Shown piece by piece: positions 7,878-16,289 of a DNA stretch of 61,517 nucleotides. Position 1 is the first letter of the stretch. Every line of letters starts with the position of its first letter. The stretch comes from Spirochaetia bacterium (GTDB lineage Bacteria; Spirochaetota; Leptospiria; Turneriellales; JAOUFE01), in the NCBI GenBank assembly GCA_029857955.1, contig JAOUFY010000007.1:1-61517 (forward strand), given 5' to 3'. The position numbers were made by a program, and so were the translations under genes. The notes beneath the pieces are model-generated. The model ran no database searches. It was not told the DNA's origin and saw nothing but the letters and a program-made list of their open reading frames with translations.

Positions 7878-9004
7878 TTGATAACTTGAAGATTATTACT
7901 CTGAACTTTCAGACTATAGAAATCTCCTGCGAGAGTAGCATACGTCGACCTCCAGCTATTACGTCTTCCCGGTAAATCAATCTGAAGAAACTTAACAAGA
8001 TCTCCGTCAGTATCATATACAGCTAGTTTAAATCTATCGAGTTTTGCAGTTTTCCAGATTAATATATTCGAACCATGAGGGATGTAAGGATAATCCTCCG
8101 GGTCATTCATATTCTCAAAAATAGTGTTTAATTTTTTATTTTTTATATTCTTTGTCTTGTATATTCTACGTTGAAAAATATAAACAGAATCATTATCAGC
8201 TTTTTTTTCAGGAAGTTTATCAATCCTCCCGATCAATAATATTTTGTCATCGTTGTAAAAAGGATACATTTCTTCACACTGTGTTATCGAATTATCTTCC
8301 ACCTTTTGTCCGCTAAACAATGCTTCTTCACATTCCATCTGGCTCATAGAATATACCAGAATACCGTCTTTATATTTATCAAGAACCAGTTGCTCAATGC
8401 TTTTGTATAATATCCATAAGTTATTATCATCGTCAGTATCCATCCATAAAATGGTTTCAAAGGGACGATCCATTTTACCTTGACGTCCAATGATCTGCAA
8501 AAAGTTACCTTTAACATCAAAATGGAGAATTTTATAGTAACCTTCTGATTCCAAACCGTCACTTTTATTCTCTTTTTTGGCGGCATCTTCTGTTGAAATA
8601 TAATTGATAACATAAAAATCATCATCTTTACCTGCGGCAAGCGCTCCGGGAATATTTAAATGCTTTGAATACATTCTTTGAACAATTTCTTTTTTTACTG
8701 ATTTGTCATCAACAGGTACGTTTTTTTTGGCATCCTCTGAAACAATAATCGTTTTTAGTTTGTTATTTTTAAATATTTTTATCTGTTTATTCGACGATTC
8801 CGATACAATTAACCAGTCATCTAAAACAGCCAGTCTTCCAGGAATCTCATAATACAAGCCTTTCTGTTCAGGAAAATCTAGATGTTCGGCCTTCTTGTCA
8901 ATTGGTATACTGAATAATTCATTAGAATTTAATTTCTCAACTTTGAAACGTGCGCAAGCGTTTATCGATAGTATAGCCAGCAAAAAAATTATTTTTTTAT
9001 TCAT
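7868..9004 (-). CDS. Putative lipoprotein with beta-propeller-like repeats
   Basis: The 378-residue protein begins with a classic export signal (MNKKIIFLLAILSINAC) and a plausible lipidation Cys17. The mature part has recurring four-strand-like blocks such as RLAVLDDWLIVSESSNKQIK, DDDFYVINYI, YKILHFDVKGNFLQIIGRQG and DDDNNLWILYKS, typical of NHL or six-bladed beta-propeller proteins. No catalytic motif is evident, so it may be a binding or scaffold lipoprotein of the cell envelope. Its ATG overlaps the hydrolase stop by 4 bases and its end overlaps nnr by 10. Operon membership is clear, but a functional link to cofactor repair is not. Confidence 0.65.
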   Translation of the reverse strand: MNKKIIFLLAILSINACARFKVEKLNSNELFSIPIDKKAEHLDFPEQKGLYYEIPGRLAVLDDWLIVSESSNKQIKIFKNNKLKTIIVSEDAKKNVPVDDKSVKKEIVQRMYSKHLNIPGALAAGKDDDFYVINYISTEDAAKKENKSDGLESEGYYKILHFDVKGNFLQIIGRQGKMDRPFETILWMDTDDDNNLWILYKSIEQLVLDKYKDGILVYSMSQMECEEALFSGQKVEDNSITQCEEMYPFYNDDKILLIGRIDKLPEKKADNDSVYIFQRRIYKTKNIKNKKLNTIFENMNDPEDYPYIPHGSNILIWKTAKLDRFKLAVYDTDGDLVKFLQIDLPGRRNSWRSTYATLAGDFYSLKVQSNNLQVIKWK

Positions 9005-9978
9005 TTGTTTTTACCTTTGTTTTTATAACGTAAAAATAACCGAGAAGTAAATTGAAAACCATTATCATAATCATTTAAAAAAGAAAATATATAGTTAAAA
9101 ACCTTGTCGCGGATTGTTTCATGCGTCAAGATTTCATGACGCGTTGAGATCTCTTCATTTATTTTAAAAATAAAAGCCTGCTTTTCTACTGATTTTACTT
9201 TTCGCAATATATAGTGAGCATTTTCAACGTCAATTGTTTTGTCATTAGACGCATGAATGATACAAATCGGAACGGTAATGTATTTTAAATATTTTTTTAT
9301 TTTAACAACGTTTGTTCTAAACGAATGAAGAGGTGCAACAACATATGCCTCATTGTATGTTACGGTAGGATTAATGATATCTGATGAAACAAGATCCCTG
9401 CGTTTTGTAACTGGTCCGAGAAAAAATCTGGCAATGCCAGAAAATATAAGCCTCCAGTCTCTAACAACAAGCGCACCATTTATAACTCCATTTAATACTA
9501 CGGGAGTAGAAATCAATATTAATGCTGAAGGCGGCATTTCTACTCTATACTGAACCGCCAGACGCAAAGAAAGATTCCCGCCAAGAGAAAACCCGATTAT
9601 AAAAAATTTCTTATAGTTCATTCGTTCTTTAATATATACTCTACGTACAGCTTCATACCAGTGCTCATACCTTGTTTTGGCAAGCTGTTTAATCGATGTG
9701 CCATGACCTGGCAAAAGTGGGGCAAAAACAGAATGCCCTGATTCGTGCAATTGTTTACCAAGGTTCTTGAGAGTAAAAGGAGTGGACTCATAACCATGTA
9801 CCAATAAAAATGCAGTGTCACTCGCACCTCGAAAAAAAAAAGGATCAGCACCCCTTAGCATATCTTCACGGGCTGGAAGATCCTGATATTCAAGTGGATC
9901 AATTTTTTCCGGAAGGCTATACCAGCCAAAGTAGTAAATTACCGCAGCAAGAAGAATTATAACTATAAAAAAATTCAT
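9001..9978 (-). CDS. Alpha/beta-hydrolase, membrane-anchored esterase/lipase-like
   Basis: The 325-residue enzyme has an N-terminal hydrophobic anchor (FFIVIILLAAVIYYFGWY) and an alpha/beta-hydrolase fold. Visible motifs are the oxyanion-hole VHGYESTPF, the LLPGHGTS loop common in monoacylglycerol lipases and carboxylesterases, the nucleophile elbow GFSLGG (Ser near residue 135), an acid in HASNDKTIDVENAH, and a final catalytic His probably in STRHEILTHE. It likely hydrolyses an acyl ester or lipid at the inner membrane; the substrate is unknown. It starts 19 bases after gatB and its stop overlaps the lipoprotein start (ATGA type). Confidence 0.85.
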   Translation of the reverse strand: MNFFIVIILLAAVIYYFGWYSLPEKIDPLEYQDLPAREDMLRGADPFFFRGASDTAFLLVHGYESTPFTLKNLGKQLHESGHSVFAPLLPGHGTSIKQLAKTRYEHWYEAVRRVYIKERMNYKKFFIIGFSLGGNLSLRLAVQYRVEMPPSALILISTPVVLNGVINGALVVRDWRLIFSGIARFFLGPVTKRRDLVSSDIINPTVTYNEAYVVAPLHSFRTNVVKIKKYLKYITVPICIIHASNDKTIDVENAHYILRKVKSVEKQAFIFKINEEISTRHEILTHETIRDKVFNYIFSFLNDYDNGFQFTSRLFLRYKNKGKNK

Positions 9979-9997
9979 TTTAGATCATTTCTTAAAT

Positions 9998-11437
9998 CTA
10001 ACTTTTGGCAAGTTTCTCTAAAAGCAATTTATTTACAATCGGCGGATTGGCTTTACCTTTTGATTTTGCCATGACCTGACCAATCATAAATCCAAGAGCG
10101 CGGTCTTTACCCTGCTTAAATGACTCAATCGATTCAGGATTTTCAGCAAGTACTTCATCGACAAGCTTTTCAATTGAACTTTGATCGACAATTTGAACCA
10201 GTCCTTTTTCTTCTATTATTTTTCCAGGTTTCTTTTTAGTTTCAACCATTTCCTGAAATACCGTTTTTGCAATTTTACCCGAGATGCGCCCAGACTCAAT
10301 TTCATTAATCAATTCGGCAAGATCAATAGCAGGAAAAAGATCGTCAAGTCCGCAAAACTTCTCGCGGGTGATTGCCATCATCTCGGCCATAACCCAGTTT
10401 GAAGCTTTTTTAGGCGGAGCGCCTGCCTTGACAACATTTTCAAAATACTCGGCAGACTTTTTATCCGCGGTTAAAACTCCTGCGTCATATTCTGGAATTT
10501 GAAATTCTTTTATATACCTGTTTTTTTTATGATGAGCCAGTTCAGGCATTTTAGACTTTAGGTTTTGAATTATTTCGTCAGTTAAAATAACATCGACAAG
10601 GTCTGGATCTGGAAAATACCGGTAATCGTGAGCTTCTTCTTTAGACCTCATCGATACCGTTTTAGAAGAAAGAGCGTTCCAAAGTCGAGTTTCTTGAACA
10701 ATTTTCTGGTTTTCTTCAAGCAATTCTGTTTGACGCTCAATTTCATATTCAATGGCAGCTTTAACAGCCTTAAAGGAATTGAGATTTTTAATTTCTGCTC
10801 TTGTCCCAAGTTTTGACTGATTTTCCGGTCGAATAGATACGTTGGCGTCAACTCTCAGTGACCCCTGTTCCATATTACAATCAGAAACCTCTATATACTC
10901 CATAATGCTCTTTAATTTATCTAAATACAAAACCGCTTCATCAGCATTATCAATTTCGGGTTCTGAAACAATTTCAAGCAATGGCGTACCGGCACGATTT
11001 AAATCAACATAACTTTCTGCAATACCCGGGTTTTCAGAATGCATCAGTTTTCCAGCATCTTCTTCCATATGTATTCGTGTAACGCCAATTGTTTTTGCGG
11101 TTCCATCTGCCTTATGAATTTCAATTTCACCGGCTGTACAATACGGCTCGTTAAATTGAGAAATTTGATAGGCCTTCGGCAAATCAGGATAAAAATAATT
11201 TTTTCTATCAAAACGGCTTATGTTATGGATTTGAGCATTTATTGCCAATGCAGCCTGAACGGCACGCGTCACAACGCCTTCATTTAAAACAGGTAAAGCC
11301 CCCGGTAAACCAAGACAAACCGGGCATGTATTTGAATTTGGTTGATCGCCAAACGATGTTCGACAGGCACAAAAAATTTTTGTCTGGGTATTCAATTGTA
11401 AATGAACTTCCAGACCAATCGTAGGAATATATCGCAT
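9998..11437 (-). CDS. gatB: Aspartyl/glutamyl-tRNA(Asn/Gln) amidotransferase subunit B
   Basis: GatB is the kinase/transamidase subunit of the GatCAB complex, which converts Glu-tRNA(Gln) (and Asp-tRNA(Asn)) to the correct amide. The 479 residues begin MRYIPTIGLEVHLQLNTQTK, with CPVCLGLPGALPVLN, FDRKNYFYPDLPKAYQISQ and HMEEDAGKL in the catalytic cradle, and end in the YqeY-like helical tail (FMIGQVMAKSKGKANP). The frame opens further upstream, but AAAGGGTGG just before 11437 and family homology set this start. gatA and gatC are not in the window. It heads the operon with the hydrolase, lipoprotein and nnr. Confidence 0.95.
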   Translation of the reverse strand: MRYIPTIGLEVHLQLNTQTKIFCACRTSFGDQPNSNTCPVCLGLPGALPVLNEGVVTRAVQAALAINAQIHNISRFDRKNYFYPDLPKAYQISQFNEPYCTAGEIEIHKADGTAKTIGVTRIHMEEDAGKLMHSENPGIAESYVDLNRAGTPLLEIVSEPEIDNADEAVLYLDKLKSIMEYIEVSDCNMEQGSLRVDANVSIRPENQSKLGTRAEIKNLNSFKAVKAAIEYEIERQTELLEENQKIVQETRLWNALSSKTVSMRSKEEAHDYRYFPDPDLVDVILTDEIIQNLKSKMPELAHHKKNRYIKEFQIPEYDAGVLTADKKSAEYFENVVKAGAPPKKASNWVMAEMMAITREKFCGLDDLFPAIDLAELINEIESGRISGKIAKTVFQEMVETKKKPGKIIEEKGLVQIVDQSSIEKLVDEVLAENPESIESFKQGKDRALGFMIGQVMAKSKGKANPPIVNKLLLEKLAKS

Positions 11438-11542
11438 ACACCACCCTTTATCAAATAAATAGCCCGTCAAGTTTATGATGAAATGAAATCATAAACTAAA
11501 AAATAATTTGTCAGCTTGTCTGAAATTGCTTTTTATACCATT

Positions 11543-12895
11543 ATGAGCGATACTGAGAATTTTAGCGATAATGATGAGTCCAAAAATGATATCAATACTG
11601 AAGAAGAAGATGCAATTTTATTTAGTAGAAACATTCAAATTGAACTTGAAAAGGAAAAAAGTCAAAATCCATACTCTGCAATATCTTATGAACCTGAAAA
11701 CCTAATGAAGTTTGAAGATATAAAGAAACTCGACGAAAAATATATTTTAAACACATACGCTAGAATGCCCGTAGCCTTTGCTTATGGCTCAGGCGAATTT
11801 TTATATGACGAAAAAGGTCATGAATACATTGATTTTTTAAGCGGTATTGCGGTGACGGCTATGGGTCATGCTCATGCTGACTTAATTGCAGCTCTCGAAC
11901 GACAGGCCGATTTATTGTGGCACACCTCAAATCTTTTTTATAATCAGCAGCAAGCCTTACTGGCAAGAGCCCTGATTGAAATCAGTTTTCCTGGAAAAGT
12001 GTTTTTTTGCAACTCCGGAACTGAAGCAAACGAAGCTGCATTGAAACTTATGTTAGCATACGGCCAAAAATACGGAAAAGAAAAAATCATCGCACTTAGA
12101 AACGGTTTTCATGGTAGAACCTTCGGAGCCATGTCTTTAACTGGTCAGAAAAAAATCCAGGACGGATTTGGTCCTTTGCTGGATAACATTTCATACATCG
12201 ACCCCAATGACATTCATGCGCTTGATCAGGAATTCAGCGAGGATGTGGCCGGAATTATAATGGAACCCATTTTAGGCGAAGGAGGCGTTTACCCGCTTAC
12301 GTCTGAATTCATTACGCGGGCAAGAGATCTCTGTGATCAAAATGACTCACTACTGGTTCTTGATGAAGTTCAAACGGGAATGGGCAGAACCGGTAATTAT
12401 TTTGCCTACCAGGAATTTGAAATTATACCGGATGTCATGACACTTGCCAAAGGTCTTGGCGGAGGGTTCCCCATTGGCGCAATGATCGTTGCAGATCGTT
12501 TTGCTGATGTTTTTCAATCCGGCATGCACGGTTCAACCTTTGGCGGAAACCATTTGGCAACCGCAGTTGGGTATGAAGTCATCCGTTTAATAGAAGTCAA
12601 CAAGGTACTTGAAAATGTAAATAACATGAGCGCATATTTAGCCGGTTATCTGGAAAACCTCCGTTCCGCGTATCCCGATAAAATTGCACAGATTCGAGGC
12701 AAAGGACTGCTTCAGGGAATTGTTTTACATGAAGGCCGAGCCGCAAGACCCATTGTTCAAAAAGCCCTTGAAAAACATCTGGTAATCGGACGTTCCAGTG
12801 AAAATGTTTTACGATTAGCGCCGCCTTTAATCGTTCGACCCCGGACCATTGATCGTGCAATGGAAAAACTTGAAGAAGTGATCAAAGAATTGTAA
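11543..12895 (+). CDS. argD: Acetylornithine aminotransferase-family PLP enzyme
   Basis: Class III PLP aminotransferase, most like ArgD, which makes N-acetylornithine in arginine synthesis (often also N-succinyl-diaminopimelate aminotransferase). Recognisable segments: YLDFLSGIAV-like YIDFLSGIAVTAMGHAHAD, the FCNSGTEANEAALKL cofactor loop, NGFHGRTFGAMSLTG, EPILGEGGVYP, LDEVQTGMGRTG and the PLP-lysine region LAKGLGGGFPIGA. An acidic N-terminal extension of about 55 residues (many Asp, Glu, Asn) precedes the core and is not part of the usual enzyme. I use ATG 11543; a TTG at 11516 is also in frame and neither has a clear ribosome site. It is divergent from gatB. Confidence 0.88.
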   Translation: MSDTENFSDNDESKNDINTEEEDAILFSRNIQIELEKEKSQNPYSAISYEPENLMKFEDIKKLDEKYILNTYARMPVAFAYGSGEFLYDEKGHEYIDFLSGIAVTAMGHAHADLIAALERQADLLWHTSNLFYNQQQALLARALIEISFPGKVFFCNSGTEANEAALKLMLAYGQKYGKEKIIALRNGFHGRTFGAMSLTGQKKIQDGFGPLLDNISYIDPNDIHALDQEFSEDVAGIIMEPILGEGGVYPLTSEFITRARDLCDQNDSLLVLDEVQTGMGRTGNYFAYQEFEIIPDVMTLAKGLGGGFPIGAMIVADRFADVFQSGMHGSTFGGNHLATAVGYEVIRLIEVNKVLENVNNMSAYLAGYLENLRSAYPDKIAQIRGKGLLQGIVLHEGRAARPIVQKALEKHLVIGRSSENVLRLAPPLIVRPRTIDRAMEKLEEVIKEL

Positions 12896-13072
12896 TCAAA
12901 GGCCTGCAACTGTGGCATCTACCCTTGTATGTTTATGAAGTAGATTAAGCCAAGATTTTAAATATCGATTATTGATTCGTTTATTTACTACATTAAAATA
13001 AAATATGTAAAATTTTTTTTCACAAAATAAAAATGTGTAAAATAATATTTAAATTTACCGAAATAGATAGTA

Positions 13073-13306
13073 GTGGATCTAACAATTAAAATATGGAAAA
13101 AAGATGCTGATTATGTGGCTGGATGTCCTGAGCTGGATATCTACACGTATGGTGTTGACCGGCAACAAGCTCGAGAACGGTTAATTAAGGTTATTTTATT
13201 TTATGGTGAAACAGCATCAGACATGGGTTATAAAATAGACCCTGGCGAATTGATCGGTCGACTTGACATACCTTTTACATGGCGATCTGAAAGTTATGTA
13301 AACTAA
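13073..13306 (+). CDS. HicB-like (UPF0150) small protein
   Basis: The 77-residue protein fits the partial RNase-H-like HicB fold: a first strand LTIKIWKKDADYVAGCPEL, then DIYTYGVDRQQARERLIKVI, matching the family pattern of G-x-Y-V-A-x-x-P-E-L followed by a T-x-G and an E-A helix. HicB proteins usually neutralise the HicA mRNA interferase. No HicA-like frame is seen on either side, and the C-terminal DNA-binding domain of longer HicB antitoxins is missing. It is therefore an orphan or solitary member. It starts with GTG right after an in-frame stop at 13064-13066, with no good ribosome site. Confidence 0.6.
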   Translation: MDLTIKIWKKDADYVAGCPELDIYTYGVDRQQARERLIKVILFYGETASDMGYKIDPGELIGRLDIPFTWRSESYVN

Positions 13307-13730
13307 TTCCATTTACATTTCATTATTAAAGTTTAAGTTTTTCATTATCCGATATATAAATAATTTGTATAGCGGTAGAATAATCAGTGAAAAAAACAGA
13401 ATGTCTATTATTAGAATTTTCTATATAAAAAGTATTAAAAATATCTGTTAAATTAACACACTCATGGTTTACAGGCTATCCGAGAATAAATAAATGGTTA
13501 TTTTATAATTTTTTGCTATTATAGATATAATTTATCAATATTTAAAAAAAATATCCTTATTAATGACGTCTCGATTTAACAATATTGTTTATCAGATTGT
13601 GAGTACATAATATATTTATATGATATGAATTAAAATTTTTTTTTGAGATCAATATTAAATAAGGTTCACGCATTTAACCGGATAATTAACATTAAATTGA
13701 TATTCGGTTAATCATTTTCAGGGGGACAGA
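13307..13730. other. AT-rich intergenic region before rpoD
   Basis: No convincing gene lies in these 424 bases. On the minus strand an open stretch of about 48 codons ends at 13326-13328 and reads like protein (ending STAIQIIYISDNEKLKL), but it has no start codon or ribosome site and may be a decayed gene end. The right end holds AGGGGGA about six bases before the rpoD GTG. Long A/T runs (for example 13635-13645) may carry promoters, but none is distinct. Confidence 0.5.
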
Positions 13731-15677
13731 GTGGAGCTAGAACAATTACCGGAAATTCAAAGAATTGTAAATATCGGCAAAGCAAACGGCGAGATTACAT
13801 ACGACGAAATAAACGACATACTTCCTGAAAAATTAATAAACTCAGACAAAATCGATGATGTTTTTATTTTATTAAACCAATATGGTATTGAAATCGTAGA
13901 AGAATACGATAAAAAATCTCTTAAACAAGGTACTCTGGCAGCAGGCGAAAGTAAACCTGGAGTATCATCGATTCTTGGGGAAAAAAAAGTACCAAAAGTA
14001 CTCTACGAAAAACTAAAAGCGCTTGGATATGAACTTTCCGACGAAGAAGTAAAAAATACAACTGTTCAAGACCTGGCTATTGTAATGATGAAAAAAGGCT
14101 ATAGCCTTGATATTTTAACTCAGCTTTTAAATAAACCTGAATACCGTCCTGATTTAAAAAACAAGAAAAAAACATCTTCATCATCATCTGCCGAGCCGGA
14201 TGACCCAATGCGTTTGTATCTAAAAGAAATTGGTAAAATTTCTCTTATTTCAGCGGATAAAGAAGTTGAATTGGCCAAGCGAATAGAGGCTGGTGAAAAT
14301 ATCATTGAAGAAGCCGTTCAAAGATCATCATTATTAAGAAATTCTTTTTTACGATATTATTCAAAAGTTCAAAATAAAACCATGCGTATCACCGACATAT
14401 GCAGGGCATCAAAAACCTATTATATCTCTCAAACCGAGCAGGCAGAATTACGTGATCTTTTTATTAAAGAAATGACCCCTGTTATTGATGTTGATAAAAA
14501 AATACAAAGTTTAAAATCCAAATTAAAAAGATACACCCATAAAAGTAAAAAACACCAGGAAATCTGGGCTGAGATATTAAAATTGGAAGATTCGGCTTCA
14601 AACCATGTTTTAAAAATCGGCATTTCACAAAAAGAATTGTTAAAACATGTGAACAAAATAAAAAGCATGGTTTTTCGAATTAAAGAAATCAAAAGACATT
14701 TTTTACGATTAAAAGAAAAATATGGTTATGATGTAAAAGCTATAAAAGGCTACAATCGTTACATTGAAAAAAATGAAGATCTTGACATTGTTGAAAAAGA
14801 TCTTGGCTGCAGCATTGAAGATGTTAAAGATATTATAAAAGACATTCGAAACAATGAAAGAAAACTTCGAAGAATGGAACAGGAAGCCGGTTCGCCAACA
14901 TTAATTGTTTTGTCATGGGGTGAAAAAATCAGCAGGGGGCAGCGAGAAATTGAAAATGCTAAAAAAGAATTGATCAATGCAAACCTGAGACTGGTTGTAT
15001 CCATTGCAAAAAGATTTGCAAACCGTGGTATGCACTTTTATGACCTTATCCAGGAAGGTAATATTGGTTTAATGCGGGCAGTAGAAAAATTTGAATATAA
15101 AAAAGGTTATAAATTTTCAACCTATGCGACCTGGTGGATACGACAGGCAATCACACGAGCAATATCTGAACAAGCTAGAACCATTCGAATACCAAGTCAT
15201 ATGATTGAACAAATCAATAAAGTCAATCGTGAGATTAGAATATTTTTACAAGAAACCGGCCGCGAACCAAATGACGATGAAATTGCAGAACGACTTGGCT
15301 GGCCGGCGGTTAAAGTAAAGCAGGTTAAGAATGTTGCTAAAGACCCTGTTTCTCTGGAAACACCGGTAGGCGAAGATGAAGACTCAGAACTTGGAGATTT
15401 TATAGAAGATAAAAAAGCTGAAAGCCCGATGGCTGCCACAGCTCAAAGTATTTTAGCAGAACAAATTCAGCAGGTCTTGGCAACATTACCAGCAAGAGAA
15501 CAAAAGGTCATTCGTATGCGTTTTGGTCTTGATGACGGTTACACCCACACTCTTGAAGAAGTTGGTTACGTTTTTAAGGTTACCAGAGAACGAATTCGTC
15601 AAATTGAAGCTAAAGCGCTTAGAAGATTACGCGCTCCAACGAGAATGCGTAAATTAAAAGACTTTCTTGATTCGTAA
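13731..15677 (+). CDS. rpoD: RNA polymerase primary sigma factor (sigma-70 family)
   Basis: Housekeeping sigma factor of 648 residues. Region 1.1 is about residues 1-62, region 1.2 begins at [12 protein letters not shown] (about 157), and a long non-conserved charged segment follows. Region 2 (about 415-500) has [12 protein letters not shown], the [19 protein letters not shown] core and [17 protein letters not shown] for -10 recognition. Region 4 ends in [20 protein letters not shown] for -35 recognition. Between regions 1.1 and 1.2 lies an extra segment of about 90 residues including a helical, compact-looking piece ([19 protein letters not shown] onward). The start is a GTG set by the purine-rich AGGGGGA site. 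A hairpin terminator follows 34 bases after the stop. Confidence 0.96.
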   Translation: MELEQLPEIQRIVNIGKANGEITYDEINDILPEKLINSDKIDDVFILLNQYGIEIVEEYDKKSLKQGTLAAGESKPGVSSILGEKKVPKVLYEKLKALGYELSDEEVKNTTVQDLAIVMMKKGYSLDILTQLLNKPEYRPDLKNKKKTSSSSSAEPDDPMRLYLKEIGKISLISADKEVELAKRIEAGENIIEEAVQRSSLLRNSFLRYYSKVQNKTMRITDICRASKTYYISQTEQAELRDLFIKEMTPVIDVDKKIQSLKSKLKRYTHKSKKHQEIWAEILKLEDSASNHVLKIGISQKELLKHVNKIKSMVFRIKEIKRHFLRLKEKYGYDVKAIKGYNRYIEKNEDLDIVEKDLGCSIEDVKDIIKDIRNNERKLRRMEQEAGSPTLIVLSWGEKISRGQREIENAKKELINANLRLVVSIAKRFANRGMHFYDLIQEGNIGLMRAVEKFEYKKGYKFSTYATWWIRQAITRAISEQARTIRIPSHMIEQINKVNREIRIFLQETGREPNDDEIAERLGWPAVKVKQVKNVAKDPVSLETPVGEDEDSELGDFIEDKKAESPMAATAQSILAEQIQQVLATLPAREQKVIRMRFGLDDGYTHTLEEVGYVFKVTRERIRQIEAKALRRLRAPTRMRKLKDFLDS

Positions 15678-15710
15678 TTCATTCAATTAACAATTCGTTA
15701 AAATAATTTA

Positions 15711-15753
15711 AGATAGCGTCTCAAAATTCATGGATGGGTTTTGGACGCTATCT
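15711..15753. terminator. Terminator hairpin between rpoD and the convergent gene
   Basis: AGATAGCGTC (15711-15720) pairs perfectly with GACGCTATCT (15744-15753). The stem extends inward by CAAAA/TTTTG after a one-base bulge. It lies between the rpoD stop (15677) and the end of the minus-strand gene at 15768, so it can serve both. There is no long T-tract on either side. Confidence 0.6.
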
Positions 15754-15767
15754 AAGAAATAGAATAT

Positions 15768-16289
15768 TTATTTCTTATCTAAAACAAGGTGTAAATAAAT
15801 TCTACCCAGATATTTTTTATTTTCATCGTCTCGAATAAAGTAAATCATCATATACTTTCTGTAGTCTTCCTTTGCCAAAGGTACAAGTTTATGATTTAAG
15901 TTACGCGGTTCGAGCATTTTAATGTGTGAAATGGCATCTAACTCTTCTGAGAACTCTTTAGCAATTTTAAGAACGAGCGAATTCATCGCCGCTTCAACTA
16001 ACTGTGAATGTGTAAATTCCATATCAAGGTGAGTTATAATATATGGTAAAAGTAAAAGCCTGGTAAATCCATCCATTCCAATGAACATTTCTCCAGATAT
16101 CGTTCCGGTAAATGGTATACCGCTGCAAAATTCATAGCATAAACCTTCATTTGAAGTCTGTCCGTAACCCTCGCTAATAGCAGTCACATTCAGCCATTCA
16201 GTTATTATTTCAATAAATGATGATGATATGGTCAGTATAAAACGTTGATCAAGTTCAGGGTTATTCATATCACGGCTTTTTTGGATCAA
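15768..16289 (-). CDS. Possible CheX/CheC-like protein
   Basis: The 173-residue soluble protein resembles the CheX/CheC fold: an N-terminal helix, SGIPFTGTISGEMFIGMDG like the beta-strand pair of CheX, then a helix VEAAMNSLVLKIAKEF in the position of the E-x-x-N phosphatase helix, followed by later strands. CheX proteins remove phosphate from CheY-type receivers. The diagnostic residues are only partly matched, so activity is doubtful and the family call is tentative. The gene overlaps the upstream degenerate-GGDEF membrane protein by 20 bases, which implies coupled translation and a shared signalling role. A second possible start (MNNPELDQ) lies seven codons downstream. Confidence 0.4.
   Translation of the reverse strand: MIQKSRDMNNPELDQRFILTISSSFIEIITEWLNVTAISEGYGQTSNEGLCYEFCSGIPFTGTISGEMFIGMDGFTRLLLLPYIITHLDMEFTHSQLVEAAMNSLVLKIAKEFSEELDAISHIKMLEPRNLNHKLVPLAKEDYRKYMMIYFIRDDENKKYLGRIYLHLVLDKK

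Noticed and set aside
13326..13480. Minus-strand open stretch of about 48 codons between the HicB-like gene and rpoD
   Set aside because: Reads like protein, but no start codon or ribosome site is in frame. At most a decayed gene end, so mentioned only in the gap entry.
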